The notes: generated by a model not told the origin, from the letters alone. Positions 52,670-60,940 are shown, counted from the first letter of the stretch. The stretch: DNA of 64,000 nt from Glycomyces sambucus (GCF_900102815.1 NZ_FNGF01000001.1:703443-767442), one strand, 5' to 3'. Translations and numbers: made by a program.

Positions 52670-54898
52670 TCAGGCGAAGACGATCCAGTAGGTCAGCGCC
52701 GCACCGACGACCACCGCGGGATAGGCGATCCGGGAGCCGATCGTGAGCCACTTCAGGCGCCGCTTGCGGCCCTTCGCGGCCCAGGAGGAGCCGACGAGGT
52801 CGATCACCAGCAGGCCCACGCAGATCAGGATGAACAGGTAGTACAGCCACTCGATCGCCACGGTGTAGCTGATCGCCGGGAGCACCCCGGTGACCGAGTT
52901 GAGCATGACGGCGCTGGAGAGGATGCCGGTGATCGCCATCGACACCCGCGAGGTCACCGCGTCGTACCCGAGGAACAGCGACACGTACGTCGCCATCACC
53001 AGCAGGCACAGCGGCAGCAGGTTCTTCACCAGGAACCCGCCCACGTCCCGCCGCACCTGGAGGTCGGTCACGAACTGGCTGTAGTAGAGCCCGCCCGCCG
53101 CGTCCGCGCTCGGGTCGCCCATGTTCGCGGTGGTGCCGACGGTCTCGGCGGTGAACAGCGCCTGGTCGACCCGCCAGTTCGGGATACGGTCGATCGTCGC
53201 GCTCGCGTCGCCCGCGCTCGCCAGCCGCTCGGCCTGGGACTGGGCGCGCACGGCGGCGTCGAGGACGTAGACCACGCTGCTGTCGGGCAGGGTCCGGTTC
53301 TGGAGCACGATCGGCAGGTGCTGCACGTCGAACGGGAACCGCCGGAACTCCAGCTCCGCCTTGAAGGTCCCCTCCACGTGGTACAGCCGGTACTTCCTCT
53401 CCCCGACCTGCTTGGCCTCCAACGGGTCCCCGAGCGACAGGCTCTTGTCGGCGGAGTTGGGGAACCACACGTCGAGCACGTCGTCGCCGCCGGTGTAGTT
53501 GAACCATATGAACATGTCCGCCGAGAACGTCCCCGCCTGCGTGTCGAGGTCGCGGATCTCGTTGATGTTCACGCCGGTGCTGACGATCTGGGACGGGACG
53601 AGGACCTCCTCCTCGAACTCGACCACGGTGCCGTCGGCGGCCAGTTCCCGCCCGGCGACGGGCTCGTACGGGACGAGCTGCACCGGCGCCGAGACCGGGC
53701 GGGTCCCGCTGAAGACGCCCATGCGGACCGGCCGCACCAGCGTCCGGTCGTCGAAGTACAGCGGCCCGGTCAGGCCCGCGACCGCGGTCTCGGGCGAGTC
53801 GGTCGCGGCCCACGCGTCGCGCAGGAGCTCGCGGTCGGCAGCGCGGTCGCCCGGTTCGAGGCTCGCCCCCGCGAGGCCGCGGGCGATGAGCGTGACGGCG
53901 TCGCTGCCGGTGACGGCGGGCCAGTCCGGGACGTACCCGTGGGTGCGCACGAACGCGAGCAAGAACTCCAGCGCCCCACCGGAGAGCGAGTCGGTGAGCA
54001 CCGGCGCGGTCGCGTACACGGGCGCGGCCAGCGCGGCCTCGTCGGCGCCGCCCGCGGTGAGCGCGTCGTGGACCTCGGCGGTGAACGCCTCGGAGCTGAG
54101 CTTGTCGCCGCCGATGACCGGCTCGGTGACCCCGGCGGCGCGCAGTGCCGGGATGAGCCGCCCGGCGGTGTCGGGCCGCAGGCCCAGGACGATCGCGCCG
54201 CGGTCGGGGTCGGCGGCGATCGCGGCGGCGGCGGCGTCGAGCGCGGCGTCGGTGTCCCCGGCGAGGTCGATCGCGGTGTCGGTGGCGGTCCCGGTGAACG
54301 CGGAGGTGAAGCCGCCGTGGACGTCGCTGCCGTACCGGTCGTCGCCCCACACGATCGTGGCCCGGTCGAGCCCGAGGACGGCCTCCACGTAGGCGGCGAG
54401 GAAGGCGCCCTGCTGCGTGTTGTCGAAGATCCCCTGGAAGTACCAGGGCCGGTCCGCGGTGAGGTCGTCGCCGGTGGCGGAGGGGCTGATCGCGGGGATG
54501 CCGCCGGCGGCGTAGACCGGGGACGCGGCGATGGACGGGTCGGTGGTGGTGTGGCCGATGACGGCGAGCGCGCGGCCGTCGGCGGCGATCGCCTCGGCGT
54601 TGCGCTTGGCCTCGAGCGGGTCGCCGCCGTCGTCGTAGGCGAGGATCTCGACGGTGCGGCCCGCGATGCCGCCCGCGTCGTTGAGGCGGTCGACGGCGAG
54701 GCGCACGCCCGGGAGCAGGTCGGTCTCGATCCGGGTGGTGTCGTCGCCGCCGAGGTCGCCGGCGACGGCGATGTACACGGGTTCGGGCGCGGCGGCGCGG
54801 GCGATGAGGACCACCGCGAGGGCGGCGAGCGCGGCGAACACGAGCACTCCGGCGGCGGCGAGGGTCCAGCGCCTGCGGTGCGTCGCGGTCGGTGCCAT
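52670..54898 (-). CDS. periplasmic-binding domain fused to pentameric ligand-gated ion channel
   Basis: 742 residues. A signal/anchor helix (11-35) leads to a LivJ-type type-1 binding domain (about 40-410): GVRLAVDRLNDAGGIAG, AYDDGGDPLEAKRNAEA, GIPAISPSATGDDL. Next is a Pro-loop receptor extracellular domain (about 425-615): TFSADMFIWFNY, DVWFPNS, VEGTFKAELEFRR and the hallmark FPFD at 521-524 with Q526. The Cys-loop cysteines are absent (528 is Leu), as in other prokaryotic channels. Four helices follow: M1 622-643 (Pro629), M2 651-672, M3 676-703, M4 718-742. With R651 as 0', pore residues would be S653, T657, L660 (9' gate), V664 and N667. ATG start. It should be a ligand-opened channel whose ligand is set by either domain; the arginase-like gene upstream hints at amino acid or amine ligands (inference). 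Confidence 0.9.
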   Translation of the reverse strand: MAPTATHRRRWTLAAAGVLVFAALAALAVVLIARAAAPEPVYIAVAGDLGGDDTTRIETDLLPGVRLAVDRLNDAGGIAGRTVEILAYDDGGDPLEAKRNAEAIAADGRALAVIGHTTTDPSIAASPVYAAGGIPAISPSATGDDLTADRPWYFQGIFDNTQQGAFLAAYVEAVLGLDRATIVWGDDRYGSDVHGGFTSAFTGTATDTAIDLAGDTDAALDAAAAAIAADPDRGAIVLGLRPDTAGRLIPALRAAGVTEPVIGGDKLSSEAFTAEVHDALTAGGADEAALAAPVYATAPVLTDSLSGGALEFLLAFVRTHGYVPDWPAVTGSDAVTLIARGLAGASLEPGDRAADRELLRDAWAATDSPETAVAGLTGPLYFDDRTLVRPVRMGVFSGTRPVSAPVQLVPYEPVAGRELAADGTVVEFEEEVLVPSQIVSTGVNINEIRDLDTQAGTFSADMFIWFNYTGGDDVLDVWFPNSADKSLSLGDPLEAKQVGERKYRLYHVEGTFKAELEFRRFPFDVQHLPIVLQNRTLPDSSVVYVLDAAVRAQSQAERLASAGDASATIDRIPNWRVDQALFTAETVGTTANMGDPSADAAGGLYYSQFVTDLQVRRDVGGFLVKNLLPLCLLVMATYVSLFLGYDAVTSRVSMAITGILSSAVMLNSVTGVLPAISYTVAIEWLYYLFILICVGLLVIDLVGSSWAAKGRKRRLKWLTIGSRIAYPAVVVGAALTYWIVFA

Positions 54899-54997
54899 GG
54901 GCGCTCCTCCTCCGGGTGCACCTACCAGCAGTACCGGAATCGGGGCCGCGGTTCAGGGGTTTCGCGCGATTGGCGCCTGGAGGAGGGCGCTGGGAAC

Positions 54998-55041
54998 GCG
55001 CTACTGAAGGGCTTCGACAGCGCTATTGCAGGGCTTCCACC
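54998..55041. repeat. 22-base duplication over the arginase stop
   Basis: Two 22-base units (54998-55019 and 55020-55041; 18 of 22 bases identical, both starting GCGCTA). The second contains the stop codon (55023-55025) of the minus-strand arginase gene; the first has a stop at the same place, giving a copied gene end. Confidence 0.85.
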
Positions 55042-55937
55042 AGGAGGTCGGTGAGGGCCTTCGCGTACTCGCCGTCGGGGTCGTAGTCGGGGTCGAAGAC
55101 GGTGAGGTCCATGCCGGAGCAACGGTCGTCGGCGGCGCAGGTGGCGACGATCTGGCTGAGTTCGCCCAGGGAGATCCCGCCGGGCGCGGGGCCGTCGACA
55201 GCGGGCATGACCGAGGGGTCGAGGACGTCGACGTCGACGTGGAGCCAGAACGTGGCGACCTCGCCGAGCGCGTCGAGGGCCCATTCGGCGCTGCGGCCGA
55301 CGCCCCCGGCGCGCAGGGCCGGGACGGTGCGCAGCGCGATCCCGGTGGCCTCCAGTTCGACCCGGTGGGGGTCGTCGGCGCGCAGGCCGAGCATGACCAG
55401 GTGGTCGGTGTCGACGTAGGGGCGCAGGCCGCCGATGTCGGTGAGGTCGGGCTGGCCGCGGCCGGTGGCGAGCGCGAGCTCTTCGGCGGCGGCGGCGCCG
55501 ACGTACTGGGAGTTCCCGGGGTGGCGGAAGTCGGAGTGGGCGTCGATGAAGACGAGGCCGCGGGCCTTGCGGTCGCGCTCGGTGCGGCGGCGGGCGGCGA
55601 GGGCCGAGCCGAGGAGGATCGAGCAGTCGCCGCCGAGGACGAGCGGGAAGCGCCGCTCCTGCCACAGGCGCTCGACGCGGTCGGCGAGGCGCCGCGTGTA
55701 CTCGGCGATGGCCTTGGCCTGGCCGACGCCGTCGCCGGGGCGCCAGGGGGAGGCGTCGAAGCGCGGCGGGGTGAGGCAGCCGGCGTCGAGGGCGTTCAGA
55801 CGCGAGACGAGCCGGTGGTCCCGAAGGGCCCCAGGGGCTTTCGCGGCGCCGGGGACGGTGTGCGGGGTGGGCGGCCGGAGGCCGAGGTTCGAGGGCGCGT
55901 CGAGGACGGCCACGCGTCTCGTCCGAGTCGCCGGCAC
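55023..55937 (-). CDS. arginase/agmatinase family protein
   Basis: 304-residue ureohydrolase-fold protein. Two-metal motifs: FIDAHSDF (about 130) and HVDVDVLDPSVMPAV (about 232) are intact. The first metal motif is VLGGDCSILLG, with Cys in place of the usual metal-binding His of GGDHS, so activity or metal content may differ. Such GGDCS forms occur in actinobacterial arginase-like proteins of unproved substrate. GTG start after GGGAGGTGAG. It is upstream of the channel gene by 124 bases on the same strand. Confidence 0.85.
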   Translation of the reverse strand: MPATRTRRVAVLDAPSNLGLRPPTPHTVPGAAKAPGALRDHRLVSRLNALDAGCLTPPRFDASPWRPGDGVGQAKAIAEYTRRLADRVERLWQERRFPLVLGGDCSILLGSALAARRRTERDRKARGLVFIDAHSDFRHPGNSQYVGAAAAEELALATGRGQPDLTDIGGLRPYVDTDHLVMLGLRADDPHRVELEATGIALRTVPALRAGGVGRSAEWALDALGEVATFWLHVDVDVLDPSVMPAVDGPAPGGISLGELSQIVATCAADDRCSGMDLTVFDPDYDPDGEYAKALTDLLVEALQ

Positions 55938-56021
55938 CGCTCACCTCCCACCATTACGCTGTCCCGCTAGCTTGGCACAGGGAACGCCGCGGCACCAGGT
56001 GATCTACCTCCTCCGAAAGGA

Positions 56022-56057
56022 CGGACCTCCGCGGCCGGGAATTGCCGCGGAGGTCCG
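56022..56057 (-). terminator. terminator of the rnhA/ybbN-like run
   Basis: CGGACCTCCGCGGC (56022-56035) pairs perfectly over 14 bp with 56044-56057, eight-base loop, 29 bases past the stop of the YbbN-like gene. Followed on the minus strand by CGTCCTTTCGG. Confidence 0.85.
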
Positions 56058-56086
56058 AATTCGATTGTGGCGCTTGTATTCCGGCG

Positions 56087-56962
56087 TTAGAAGAGGACGG
56101 CGCTGAGTTTGCGGCGGGCCTTGCCCACGGCGGGGTCGTCGGCGCCCGCGACGGTGAACAGCTCCACGAGGCGCTTGCGGACGCGCTCGCGCTCCTCGCC
56201 GAAGTTCTTGGCCACCAGCTTGATGAGGCGGTCGTAGGCGGCCTCGGCCTGGCCCGACAGGAGCTGGACGTCGGCCGCGGCGAGGGCCGCGTCGATGTCG
56301 TCCGGGGCGGCGTCGGCGAGCTCGATCGCGTTGTCGGGCACGGTACCGACGCGACGGAGCATGCGCACCTGCGCGATCCCGGCCTCGGCCTCGCCGGACG
56401 CCGGGTGGTTCTTGAGGTACTTGTCGTAGGCGGCCTCGGCGGCGTCGAGTTCGCCTTCGACCATGAGGTTCTCGGCGTTCGCGAGCTCCGGGTCGGCCGG
56501 CTGCGGGACGTCGAGCCCCGCGGCCTGGGTGATGCGCCCGATCCACTGGCGCAGGGCCTGCTCGGACTGCGGGCCCTGGAGCAGGTCGAGCGGGCGGCCC
56601 TGGGCGAGGGCCACGACGGCCGGGAGGGCCTGGAGCTGGAGCGCGGCGGCGAGCTGCTGGTTCTCCAGGACGTCGGCGCGGGCGTACACCCACGCGCCGC
56701 CCGCCTCGCCGGCGAGCCGGCCGAGGACGTCGCGGACCTGGAGGCTCTCGGGGACCTGGTCGGCCCAGAACGCGACGACCACGAGCGCGTCGAGCGAGCG
56801 CTCCAGGACCTCGGTCTGGACAGTGGCGTCGGTGACGTCGATCGCGAGGACGCCCGCGCCGCCGGGCGCGGCCTGGGCCGATGCCTGCTGCGCCTGCGCG
56901 GCGGCGGCGAGGGTGCTGAGGTCGACGCCTCCGGAGAAGCGGGACGGTACCTGGTCGCTCAT
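56087..56962 (-). CDS. YbbN/CnoX-like thioredoxin-fold protein
   Basis: 291 residues: an Ala/Gln-rich start, a thioredoxin-like domain (about 35-150) and C-terminal TPR-like helices (LMVEGELDAAEAAYDKYL near 170). The thioredoxin active site CxxC is missing: the position reads VAFWADQVPES, so it is a redox-inactive holdase or adaptor, as in actinobacterial YbbN proteins. Start taken at the ATG at 56962 (MSDQVP); an in-frame ATG four codons earlier and a GTG at 57031 are alternatives. Follows rnhA on the same strand. Confidence 0.85.
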   Translation of the reverse strand: MSDQVPSRFSGGVDLSTLAAAAQAQQASAQAAPGGAGVLAIDVTDATVQTEVLERSLDALVVVAFWADQVPESLQVRDVLGRLAGEAGGAWVYARADVLENQQLAAALQLQALPAVVALAQGRPLDLLQGPQSEQALRQWIGRITQAAGLDVPQPADPELANAENLMVEGELDAAEAAYDKYLKNHPASGEAEAGIAQVRMLRRVGTVPDNAIELADAAPDDIDAALAAADVQLLSGQAEAAYDRLIKLVAKNFGEERERVRKRLVELFTVAGADDPAVGKARRKLSAVLF

Positions 56963-57046
56963 GGTGGTGATCATTCCATTCTCATCTGGGATCGGCGGTG
57001 CGGGCCGGGCCCGCTGTGGGCCGTCGGTCACGGCCCGGGACCGGGC

Positions 57047-57511
57047 TCAGCGGCGCCCGGCGGCCTCGTCGCGGCCTTGGCAGGCGAGCTTGTCGGCGCG
57101 CTCGTTGCCGGGGTCGCCGGCGTGGCCCTTGACCCAGCGCCAGTCGACCTCGTGGCGGGCGGCGGCCTCGTCGAGGCGCCGCCACAGGTCCGCGTTCCTG
57201 ACCGGCTCCTTCTTGGAGTTGACCCAGCCGTTGCGCTTCCAGCCGTGCATCCAGGTCATGATGCCGTTGCGCACGTACGAGGAGTCGGTGTACAGCACCA
57301 CTTTCATGGGCCGCTTCAGGGACTCCAGGGCCTGGATGGCGGCCATGAGCTCCATGCGGTTGTTGGTGGTGGCCTTGTCGGAGCCGTACAGCTCCTTCTC
57401 GTGGCCGCCCCACTGGAAGTACACGCCCCATCCGCCGGGGCCGGGGTTGCCGGAGCAGGCCCCGTCGGTGTAGATGACGGCGGTGTCCACGATCTCGTCC
57501 GTTTTCGGCAT
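57047..57511 (-). CDS. rnhA: Ribonuclease HI
   Basis: 154 residues. Catalytic acids all seen: D16 in [15 protein letters not shown] in NNRMELMA, D in LYTDSSYV, D in GNERADKLA. Removes the RNA strand of RNA:DNA hybrids. The GHAG loop and tryptophans of the handle region ([10 protein letters not shown]) are normal. It lies 10 bases after the GDT1-family gene, likely in one transcript. Confidence 0.95.
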   Translation of the reverse strand: MPKTDEIVDTAVIYTDGACSGNPGPGGWGVYFQWGGHEKELYGSDKATTNNRMELMAAIQALESLKRPMKVVLYTDSSYVRNGIMTWMHGWKRNGWVNSKKEPVRNADLWRRLDEAAARHEVDWRWVKGHAGDPGNERADKLACQGRDEAAGRR

Positions 57512-57521
57512 GACCGCCAGC

Positions 57522-58109
57522 TTATCCCGCCAGCGCCGTCACGGCCTCGACGCCCAGCAGGACGCCGATGACGAGGAACAGCCCGGAGGAGACGTAGCGG
57601 ACGACCTTCTCGGGGATGCGCTTGGCGACCCAGGCGCCGGCGAAGACCGCGAGGAGGTCGGCGGCGAGCATGCCGAGGGTGCCGCCGATCCACACGCCCC
57701 AGCCGTTGTAGCTGGAGCCCAGGCCCATGCCGATGATCATGGTCTTGTCGCCGAACTCGGCGAGGAACATGGCGGTGATGACGGTGAGGAGGCCGGAGCG
57801 GCGCTCCTTGACGGGGCCGTCGTCGTCCTCGTCGTCCTGGCCGCCGCGCAGGCCCCAGAGGCCGAAGCCGATGAACATCACGGCGGCGGCGAGGCGGATC
57901 CAGTCGGTGGGCAGCAGGTTGCCGACGGCGGCGCCGACGCCCACGGAGAGCCCGATGAGCGCGCCGATGGCGATGACGAGTCCGAGGACGACGGTGCGGA
58001 GGCGGTACTTCGTGGCGAAGGTGAGGGCCATGAGCTGGCTCTTGTCGCCGAGTTCGCCGACGAAGATGGCGCCGAAGGCGACGCCGGCGGCGATGAGCAG
58101 TGCTTCCAT
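57522..58109 (-). CDS. GDT1/TMEM165 family manganese exporter
   Basis: 195 residues, six or seven spans in two inverted repeats, each with the family's E-x-G-D-K-S/T signature: ELGDKS at 19-24 and EFGDKT near 118. A charged loop [16 protein letters not shown] separates the halves. The bacterial relatives (MneA type) export Mn2+. The upstream leader carries a yybP-ykoY-type manganese riboswitch, which supports the substrate. Overlaps no gene; rnhA follows 10 bases later. Confidence 0.92.
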   Translation of the reverse strand: MEALLIAAGVAFGAIFVGELGDKSQLMALTFATKYRLRTVVLGLVIAIGALIGLSVGVGAAVGNLLPTDWIRLAAAVMFIGFGLWGLRGGQDDEDDDGPVKERRSGLLTVITAMFLAEFGDKTMIIGMGLGSSYNGWGVWIGGTLGMLAADLLAVFAGAWVAKRIPEKVVRYVSSGLFLVIGVLLGVEAVTALAG

Positions 58110-58118
58110 TGCGGGTGA

Positions 58119-58326
58119 TCCTCCCAGTGTTCAGGCCGGGAGGAGGGGACACGGCGACCTCGACCCGGCCGTACGGCCTTGGTCGAAGGTCTCGCTCGCC
58201 CCGGGGACCGAGGCCGTGCGGCCGGGCCTGCTCCTCGCGGAGCTCGCGAGCCGTTCGTGCGCTCGCGGGGCCAGTGTGTCGACCGCAGCGTTGGGAGCTA
58301 CTCCCCTTCGTGCGCTGGCAACTATA
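58119..58326 (-). promoter_or_regulatory. yybP-ykoY-type manganese riboswitch and its promoter
   Basis: On the minus strand, CGAAGG (58310-58305) begins a leader with the class motif GGGGAGTAGC, and pairs with CCTTCG (58189-58184) near the 3' side, after the conserved GCGAGACC element, as P1 of this class. A rival hairpin at 58156-58191 (around GGCCGTACGGCC) would take the 3' strand of P1, a ready off-state. A second helix pairs GGGAGGA (58125-58119), which is the ribosome site, with TCCTCCC (58144-58138). TATAGT at 58326-58321, on the stop codon of the MFS gene, fits a -10 box just before it. High Mn2+ would keep P1 and allow the exporter to be made. Confidence 0.85.
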
Positions 58327-59554
58327 CGTGAGCGGGGGGCGCGGGCGCGACGGGCGCGGGGTGTGGTGCCCGTCGCGCCAGGCGGCGCATGGTGAGCGGG
58401 CCGCCCACGGCGATGAACACGGCGAGGCCGGCGGGGACGAGGAGTCCGACCGTCAGGTCCGTGCCTTCGGCGAGGTAGCCGATGGCGGCGGGGCCGATGA
58501 GGAGGCCGGTGGAGCCGGACATGGAGATGAGGGCGACGTTCGAGGGCGTGCCTCCGGCCTGGCCGATGGCGCTGAACAGGACGGGGACCATGACGGCGAT
58601 GCCGGTGCCGGCGAGGGCCCAGCCGGTCCAGGCGAGCGGGAGGCCGCCGCCGGGCGCGGCGGCGGAGGCGAGGACGAGGGCGTAGCCGAGGACGGCGAGG
58701 GCGCCGGCCCACAGGAGGGTGCGGCCGGGGCCGAGGCGGGCGCGGATGGGGTCGCCGAGGAGGCGGAAGACGGTCATGGCGACGGCGAAGACGGTGTAGG
58801 AGAGGGGCGCGAGGGCGTCGTCGGCGCGGAGGACGTTGGCGGCGTGGAGGTTCGCCCAGTCGATGGCGCCGGATTCGACGAGGTGGCCGCCGAGGCCGAG
58901 GAGGAACAGCGCGGCGAGGAGGACCGCGCCGATCTTCGCGGTGGCGGGGGCGCCGCTGCCGCCGCCCGTCGGAGTACCTCTCACAGTGTCTCGGGGCGGC
59001 AGCAGCGGACGGGTGGTGACCGCCATGGCGGCGGTGCTGACGACCGCGACGGCGATGAGGACGGCCTGGTTCCCGAAGCCGAGGACGAGGCCGACGGAGG
59101 TGGCGGCGCCGGCGGCGGCGCTGCCGAGGCTCCACAGGCCGTGGAACGCGGAGATGATCGGGCGGCCGTAGCGCTGCTCGAGTTCGACGGAGTGGGCGTT
59201 GATGCCGACCTCGATGAAGCCGACGCCGACGCCGTAGAGGGCGGCGCAGGCGAGGAGCGTGGCGTAGTTCGGGGCGAGCGCGGGGGCGATGAGGACGAGC
59301 TGGGTGGCGGGGGCGGTCCACAGCAGGAGGCGGCGGGAGGTGATGCGGTCGGCGATGCGCCCGGCGAGGCCCATGGAGGCGAGGCCGACGAGCTGGATGA
59401 GCAGGAGCGCGGTCCCGAGCCGGGCTTCGCCGAGGCCGAGGCGGGCGTCGAGGCCGGGGAGCGCGGCGGCCCAGGCGCCCATGACGAAGCCGGAGGTGGC
59501 GAAGGCCCCGTGGAGGCCGAGGCGGGCGCGGCGGAGCGCGAGCGGGTCAGACAT
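58322..59554 (-). CDS. MFS transporter, 12-span, ROK-linked
   Basis: 410 residues, 12 predicted spans. MFS marks: motif A-like GLAGRIADRITSRRLLL and GINAHSVELEQRYGRPIISAFHGLWSLGS, which resembles the FucP/YbjJ-like group of sugar or unknown-solute MFS proteins. No drug-type motif C. The ATG at 59554 follows a leader with a 15-base tandem repeat. It diverges from a ROK regulator gene; both lie around shared palindromes, so the ROK protein probably controls it. The substrate is likely a sugar or sugar acid. Confidence 0.85.
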   Translation of the reverse strand: MSDPLALRRARLGLHGAFATSGFVMGAWAAALPGLDARLGLGEARLGTALLLIQLVGLASMGLAGRIADRITSRRLLLWTAPATQLVLIAPALAPNYATLLACAALYGVGVGFIEVGINAHSVELEQRYGRPIISAFHGLWSLGSAAAGAATSVGLVLGFGNQAVLIAVAVVSTAAMAVTTRPLLPPRDTVRGTPTGGGSGAPATAKIGAVLLAALFLLGLGGHLVESGAIDWANLHAANVLRADDALAPLSYTVFAVAMTVFRLLGDPIRARLGPGRTLLWAGALAVLGYALVLASAAAPGGGLPLAWTGWALAGTGIAVMVPVLFSAIGQAGGTPSNVALISMSGSTGLLIGPAAIGYLAEGTDLTVGLLVPAGLAVFIAVGGPLTMRRLARRAPHPAPVAPAPPAHV

Positions 59555-59583
59555 GGGGGTCCCGGTTCGTGGTGAGGTGCGTT

Positions 59584-59640
59584 GCTTCGTGATGCTCTGC
59601 TTCGTGATGCTCTGCTTCGTGATGCGCTGCTCGATGCGTT
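59584..59640. repeat. 15-base tandem repeat in the MFS leader
   Basis: Units GCTTCGTGATGCTCT at 59584-59598 and 59599-59613, a variant at 59614-59628 and a shorter 12-base unit at 59629-59640. It lies 30 bases upstream of the MFS start codon. Confidence 0.9.
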
Positions 59641-59679
59641 GCTCCGCGGTGCGGCGGGTCGCATGACGCGGCGGAGTTT

Positions 59680-59745
59680 TGTTCTCGGTGAGAACATAAC
59701 AGGGTCCGGCCGTCGCCGTCAACAGTTATGTTCTCGGCAAGCACA
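59680..59745. promoter_or_regulatory. ROK operators between MFS and ROK genes
   Basis: TGTTCTC GGT GAGAACA (59680-59696) is a perfect palindrome; TGTTCTC GGC AAGCACA (59729-59745) a half-conserved one. GAGAACATAAC (59690-59700) and GTTATGTTCTC (59725-59735) also form an 11-bp inverted repeat. Downstream, GGCTGG-CATAAT-CCAGCC (59756-59773) puts a -10-like box in a small palindrome right at the ROK start codon, so the message may be leaderless. Confidence 0.75.
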
Positions 59746-59773
59746 AATACGGGGCGGCTGGCATAATCCAGCC

Positions 59774-60940
59774 ATGCCGCAGACGATGACGAGCGCCGAC
59801 CTGAGGACCCACAACCAGGTCCGGCTCCTGCGCGCCGTCCACGACGCGGCCGTGCCGCTCACCCGGGCCGAGGCCGCGCGAGTCCTCGGCATCGGCCGCA
59901 ACACCGCCGCCGCGCTCGTCGGCGAGCTCGAACAGGCCCGGCTCCTCCACGAGGTCCCGGCCGAGACCGGCGGGCGCGGGAGGCCGACCACGCTGCTCGT
60001 GCCGCATCCCGAAGGCCCCCTGGCGTTCGCGGTGGACTTCCGCGAGGACACCTGGACCCTCGCCTCGGTCGAACTCGGCGGCGCGATCACCGAACTCGAA
60101 GGGGGCGAGCACGACCGGACCCCGCACGCGTTCACCGAGATCCGGGCCGCGATCGAGCGGCACGCGACCGACCGGCTCGCGGTGGTCGGCTTCGCCACGT
60201 CCGGGCCGATCCGCGACGGGCGGCGCCTGCACATCTCGCACCTCGGCTGGGACGAGGTGGACCTCGACGTCCTCATCGGCGCGGACTGGCCCGAGACCCT
60301 GGTCGACAACGACGCGCGCCTCGCCGGCCTCGCCGAGGCGCGGCGGGGTGCGCTGCGCGGCACGGGGACCGCGATGCACTTCCACATCGACTTCGACATC
60401 GGCGGCACGCTCCTCCTGCGCGGCGACGCCCAGCGCGGCGCGCACGGCATCGCGGGCGAGTTCGGGCACATGCCGCTCACCGGGTCCGCGCTCGAATGCA
60501 TGTGCGGCGTGCGCGGGTGCTGGAGCCTCGACGTGGGCGCGAACGCCCTCGTCCGCCGCTTCGGCGCCCGCCCCGGCTACGTCGAGGGCCGCGATTTCGC
60601 CCGCGAGATCCTGCGCCGCGCCGAGGACGGCGACCCGCAGGCCGCCGCCGCACTCGACGCGAACGCCGCGGCGCTCGGCAAGGGCCTGGGCGCCTTGGCG
60701 AACGCCCTCGACCCCGAGGCGATCAGCCTCTCAGGGCTTGGCTTGGACCTGATCCGGCTGCGCCGCGACCTCATCGAGTCGGCGTGCGCCGAGAACCTGA
60801 TGGCCTTCCGCCGCGACGCGCCCCCGCAGATCCTCCCGGGCACCATGGGCGACGCGGGCCCCCTCACCGGCGCCGCCGAGATCGCCTGGGACGCCCTCCT
60901 CACCCCCGATCGGGTGAAAAACCGCCTTCAGGGCGCCTGA
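59774..60940 (+). CDS. ROK family transcription regulator with zinc motif
   Basis: 388 residues. N-terminal winged helix (about 12-60; RAEAARVLGIGRNTAAALVGELE), ROK domain with GGTLLLRGDA and GEFGHMPL, and the zinc motif CMCGVRGC, here followed by Trp-Ser rather than the usual Cys/Glu. This is a sugar-responsive repressor (NagC/XylR/Mlc kind). ATG at 59774. Controls itself and the divergent MFS gene by the operators nearby (inference). Confidence 0.9.
   Translation: MPQTMTSADLRTHNQVRLLRAVHDAAVPLTRAEAARVLGIGRNTAAALVGELEQARLLHEVPAETGGRGRPTTLLVPHPEGPLAFAVDFREDTWTLASVELGGAITELEGGEHDRTPHAFTEIRAAIERHATDRLAVVGFATSGPIRDGRRLHISHLGWDEVDLDVLIGADWPETLVDNDARLAGLAEARRGALRGTGTAMHFHIDFDIGGTLLLRGDAQRGAHGIAGEFGHMPLTGSALECMCGVRGCWSLDVGANALVRRFGARPGYVEGRDFAREILRRAEDGDPQAAAALDANAAALGKGLGALANALDPEAISLSGLGLDLIRLRRDLIESACAENLMAFRRDAPPQILPGTMGDAGPLTGAAEIAWDALLTPDRVKNRLQGA

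Noticed and set aside
57031-57033. GTG start 15 bases after rnhA for the YbbN-like protein
   Set aside because: No ribosome site and no family similarity in the added 23 residues; kept only as an alternative.
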